Shown: positions 61,516-64,000 of the stretch, one piece after another
How positions within the stretch are numbered: the first letter of the stretch is position 1
Layout of the letters: each line of letters begins with the position of its first letter
NCBI GenBank assembly: GCA_003255065.1
Contig: QAOA01004544.1
Span: 39,076-103,075, forward strand
Reading direction: 5' to 3'
Source: Cercis canadensis
Lineage: Eukaryota; Streptophyta; Magnoliopsida; Fabales; Fabaceae
Length of the DNA stretch: 64,000 nt
Program-made: the position numbers and the translations under genes
The notes under the pieces: model-generated
What the model saw: only the letters and a program-made list of their open reading frames with translations
What the model was told of the DNA's origin: nothing
Database searches by the model: none

Positions 61516-63903
61516 ATGGGGTCGCCGGCGAATGATACCGACGAACCTTTAACTCCCGCCGGCCGGCTGTTCCTCCAGCCAGAAACAAACCAAATAATCC
61601 ATTGCGTCATGGGCCTCAAGAATCCCATCAACATCGATTCTATCAAATCCGAACTCCGCAATTCCCCCATGCTCAAACACCCAAGATTCACTAGCCTCAT
61701 GGTTCGTGACTATCGAGGTATTGAGCACTGGCGCAGAACCGAAATTGACATCGAAAACCACCTCGTAATTATCGACGACCCCGTCTCCTCCGCTGCCGAT
61801 GATGAATCGGTTATTAATGAGTACTTGGCCGAGTTATCCATAGACCCATCTGGGCTCAGCACAGACAAACCCTTATGGGAAATTCACCTCTTAATAGCGC
61901 ACAAGTGCCTAATTTTCCGAATCCATCATTCTTTGGGTGATGGAGTTTCTTTGATGTCCTTGCTTCTGGCGTGCTGCAGGAGGGTGGATGATGCGGATGC
62001 TTTGCCAACGATGGTTTCTGCCAATAGCTCGAAGAGTAATGGAAGGACTCCGACTCGGACTCGTTGGAGGAATTTGTGGGGTTTTGTGATTATGGTGTGG
62101 TTTAGTTTTATTTATGTGCTGGAGTTTACGTTAAGGAGTTTATGGCTTCGTGATCGGAAAACGCCGATAACCGGCGGAGCAGGGGTTGAACTGTGGCCAA
62201 GGAAGCTAGCAACAGCTGGGTTTTGCCTCCAAGACATGAAGGTGGTCAAGGCGGTGCTTGCTCATGCGGTGAGTTACTTTTTCTATTTCGGAAAAGGACG
62301 TGTAACTTACCAATCAACAGTGCGGTTTGTACTTTTTCAAATCGTCTCTCTCTGCAAAATCAGTGACACAGTTACTCAGAAATCATTCTTTTCTCCTTAA
62401 AACAAAAATCACAGAATTTTTTTTTTTTTTTCTGTCTAAAGAAAATTTGTAATTGATGTTCATATGTTTGTAATATTGCCTCTATAAAGCATAAAGCGTT
62501 TTTCATTCAAGGACCAACAAGGATGAATATGATAATAATTTAATGTGTTTCACTAAATTTATGCTGTAGGCCATTGTGAATAAGTATATACAAATTAAGA
62601 AATTTTTTTTTCATGCTTGTAATTTTTTAGTTTATCCTATCTTGCAGACCATAAATGACGTTTTATATGGAATTATATCAGCTGGGTTATCAAGATACTT
62701 TGATTTTCGAGAACCAAATGGTAATTTTTCGAGAGAATTATCAAAAAAGAAATTTAAAAAGAATTTATTTCAAAAACAGAAAGATGACCAATGAAAGCAA
62801 ACAGTAATCATTGATCATATTGTTGATTTCTGTTTATGAAACAGATTTTTTCTTATCCTTCTTTTTTGATAATTCTCTCTAATCTTCCTATACATAACAT
62901 ACATATGTCAATATACGTCACAAATCAAACTTTTGTTTTCTTTTTAGGGCTGCAAGAAGGGCTTCGGATAACAGGGATGGCCATGGTTAACTTGAGAGAA
63001 CAAAAAGGATTGCAGGTCTACTCTCTACTCTGCCTGTATTTTCTTATCTGACTATTTTCCATAATCCTTATTTATGGTTCAAGTTATGTTATAGTTTATC
63101 TAATATCGAGATTGGATAAAAATGACTAATCCTGACCAGGATCTATCCCATTTGATGAGAGGCAATTCAGGAGCAAGGTGGGGTAACAAATTAGGCGTGC
63201 TTCTCCTACCTGTATATTATCATAAAAGTAACTGTAATGGTCCTCTAGAATATGTGAAAAGAGCTAAAACAATGATTGACAAAAAGAAACAATCTTTGGA
63301 GGCCCCCTTCTCATACAAACTTGGAGATTTTGTGATGTCCTATTTTGGATCAAAGGTAAATTATCCCCCCAACACTCTCACAGAAAATCAAGTTCATCTT
63401 CCAAACATCTTTGAATTTCAGGCGATAAAGGCAAAGGTCAATCAATCTAGTTGTATCAAAATGATGAGAAAGTTGAAAGTTGCAGCTAAGGCAAAGATTA
63501 ATGCTGTTGTTTATATATTGCAGGTTGCTAGCTTGTTAAACTACAGGATTGTTTGTAATACTAGTTTTACAATCTCAAATGTGCTTGGTCCAAAAGAGGA
63601 GATTATGATTTGTGGCAACCCTGTAACTTTCTTAAGAGCAAATAGTTCTGGCCTACCTCATGTATATCCTCTAAAATCTCCTTTTCCTCATGGCATTCCT
63701 AAAATTTGGATTATAATGAATATTACGTTCAATGTAATTTTTGCTAATTGCAGGCACTCACAATGCACATGGTGAGCTATGCTGGAAGGGCTGACATGCA
63801 AATCTTGGTGGCTAAAGACATTATTCCAGATCCAGAGTTTCTCGCAAAATGCTTTGAAGATGCTTTGCTTGAAATGAAGGCGCAGGCTATGGCCAACATC
63901 TAA
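61516..63903 (+). CDS. Wax ester synthase/diacylglycerol acyltransferase (WSD family), 6 exons, 465 aa
   Basis: Exons 61516-62268, 62648-62720, 62948-63015, 63140-63355, 63524-63661 and 63754-63903 join in phase to 465 aa, within the 460-490 range of plant WSDs. The catalytic motif HHxxxDG is present as HHSLGDG (137-143). A hydrophobic stretch at about 187-212 is the likely membrane segment, placing it in the ER. The C-terminal WES/DGAT part has NTSFTISNVLGP, GLPHALTMHMVSYAGRADMQI and an EMKAQAMANI end. It esterifies fatty alcohols with acyl-CoA to give cuticular wax esters and may also act on diacylglycerol (known for the family). ATG 61516 was chosen over the in-frame GTG at 61501. The segment 63356-63523 has no stop but does not fit the family, so it is treated as an intron; the alternative retained form would be 521 aa. 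Confidence 0.88.
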
Positions 63904-64000
63904 ATTCTCAGTCTCGGGGAAATTGCTTTTTGTAATTTAGTTAAATGTGACAACATTAGATATACAAGTTCTCATGAATGATTCTCTGATGTAAAGTATC

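Noticed and set aside
63122-63775. One continuous exon from 63,140 to the end of the open frame in the WSD gene
   Set aside because: It would insert residues not found in the family and run past the GTATAT donor at 63,662, missing the conserved C-terminal exon at 63,754.

Overview
The window is nuclear DNA from a flowering plant, almost certainly a woody or herbaceous eudicot. The genes have short exons, AT-rich GT-AG introns and long AT-rich spacers, and the families present (U-box and RING-H2 ubiquitin ligases, a SPARK-type receptor kinase, a ZHOUPI-like bHLH, CCoAOMT, WSD acyltransferase, Harbinger-derived nuclease-like protein) are plant families. The species cannot be fixed from sequence alone. 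Nine single 'n' characters mark assembly joins. At least six of them are flanked by direct duplications that look like unmerged contig overlaps, so local repeat content must be read with care.

Layout. 1-5.5 kb: last exon(s) of a plastid m-type thioredoxin (+), then an intron-free CDS for a NYN-nuclease/LOTUS protein (+). 6.3-10.9 kb: a nine-exon receptor-like kinase with a SPARK-type ectodomain (-). 12.9-18.8 kb: a tandem pair of PI-PLC X-domain genes (+), the first broken by a deletion, stop codon and frameshifts, the second intact. 18.8-27.4 kb: a long gene-poor spacer. 27.4-28.7 kb: a PUB25/26-type U-box E3 ligase (+). 31.4-34.1 kb: a bHLH factor of the ZHOUPI/RGE1 type (-). 34-39.9 kb: repeats, including a SINE with target-site duplication and a CACTA-like relic. 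39.9-45 kb: a RING-H2 ligase of the MBR1/MBR2 type (-). 45-49.2 kb: AT-rich nested repeats. 49.2-50.5 kb: a domesticated PIF/Harbinger transposase (+). 52.4-54.3 kb: a non-autonomous transposon with perfect 15-bp inverted ends. 55.7-56.9 kb: CCoAOMT of lignin synthesis (+). 59.6-60.0 kb: ribosomal protein uS9/RPS16 (-). 61.5-63.9 kb: a WSD wax-ester synthase/DGAT (+).

The genes are ordinary single-copy plant loci and do not form a pathway cluster. The main higher-order signal is collinearity. From memory, the RLK, PLC-X, ZHOUPI and PUB26 homologues lie together in Arabidopsis near At1g49730-At1g49780, the thioredoxin/NYN/MBR homologues near At2g15530-At2g15570, and MBR2/CCoAOMT1 at At4g34040-At4g34050. 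The window would then be a less fractionated version of an ancestral block. I found no undescribed defence, biosynthetic or mobile system. The most informative things here are the decaying PLC paralogue, a GC-AG intron, a transposase that has lost its third catalytic residue, and several nested or young repeat insertions.
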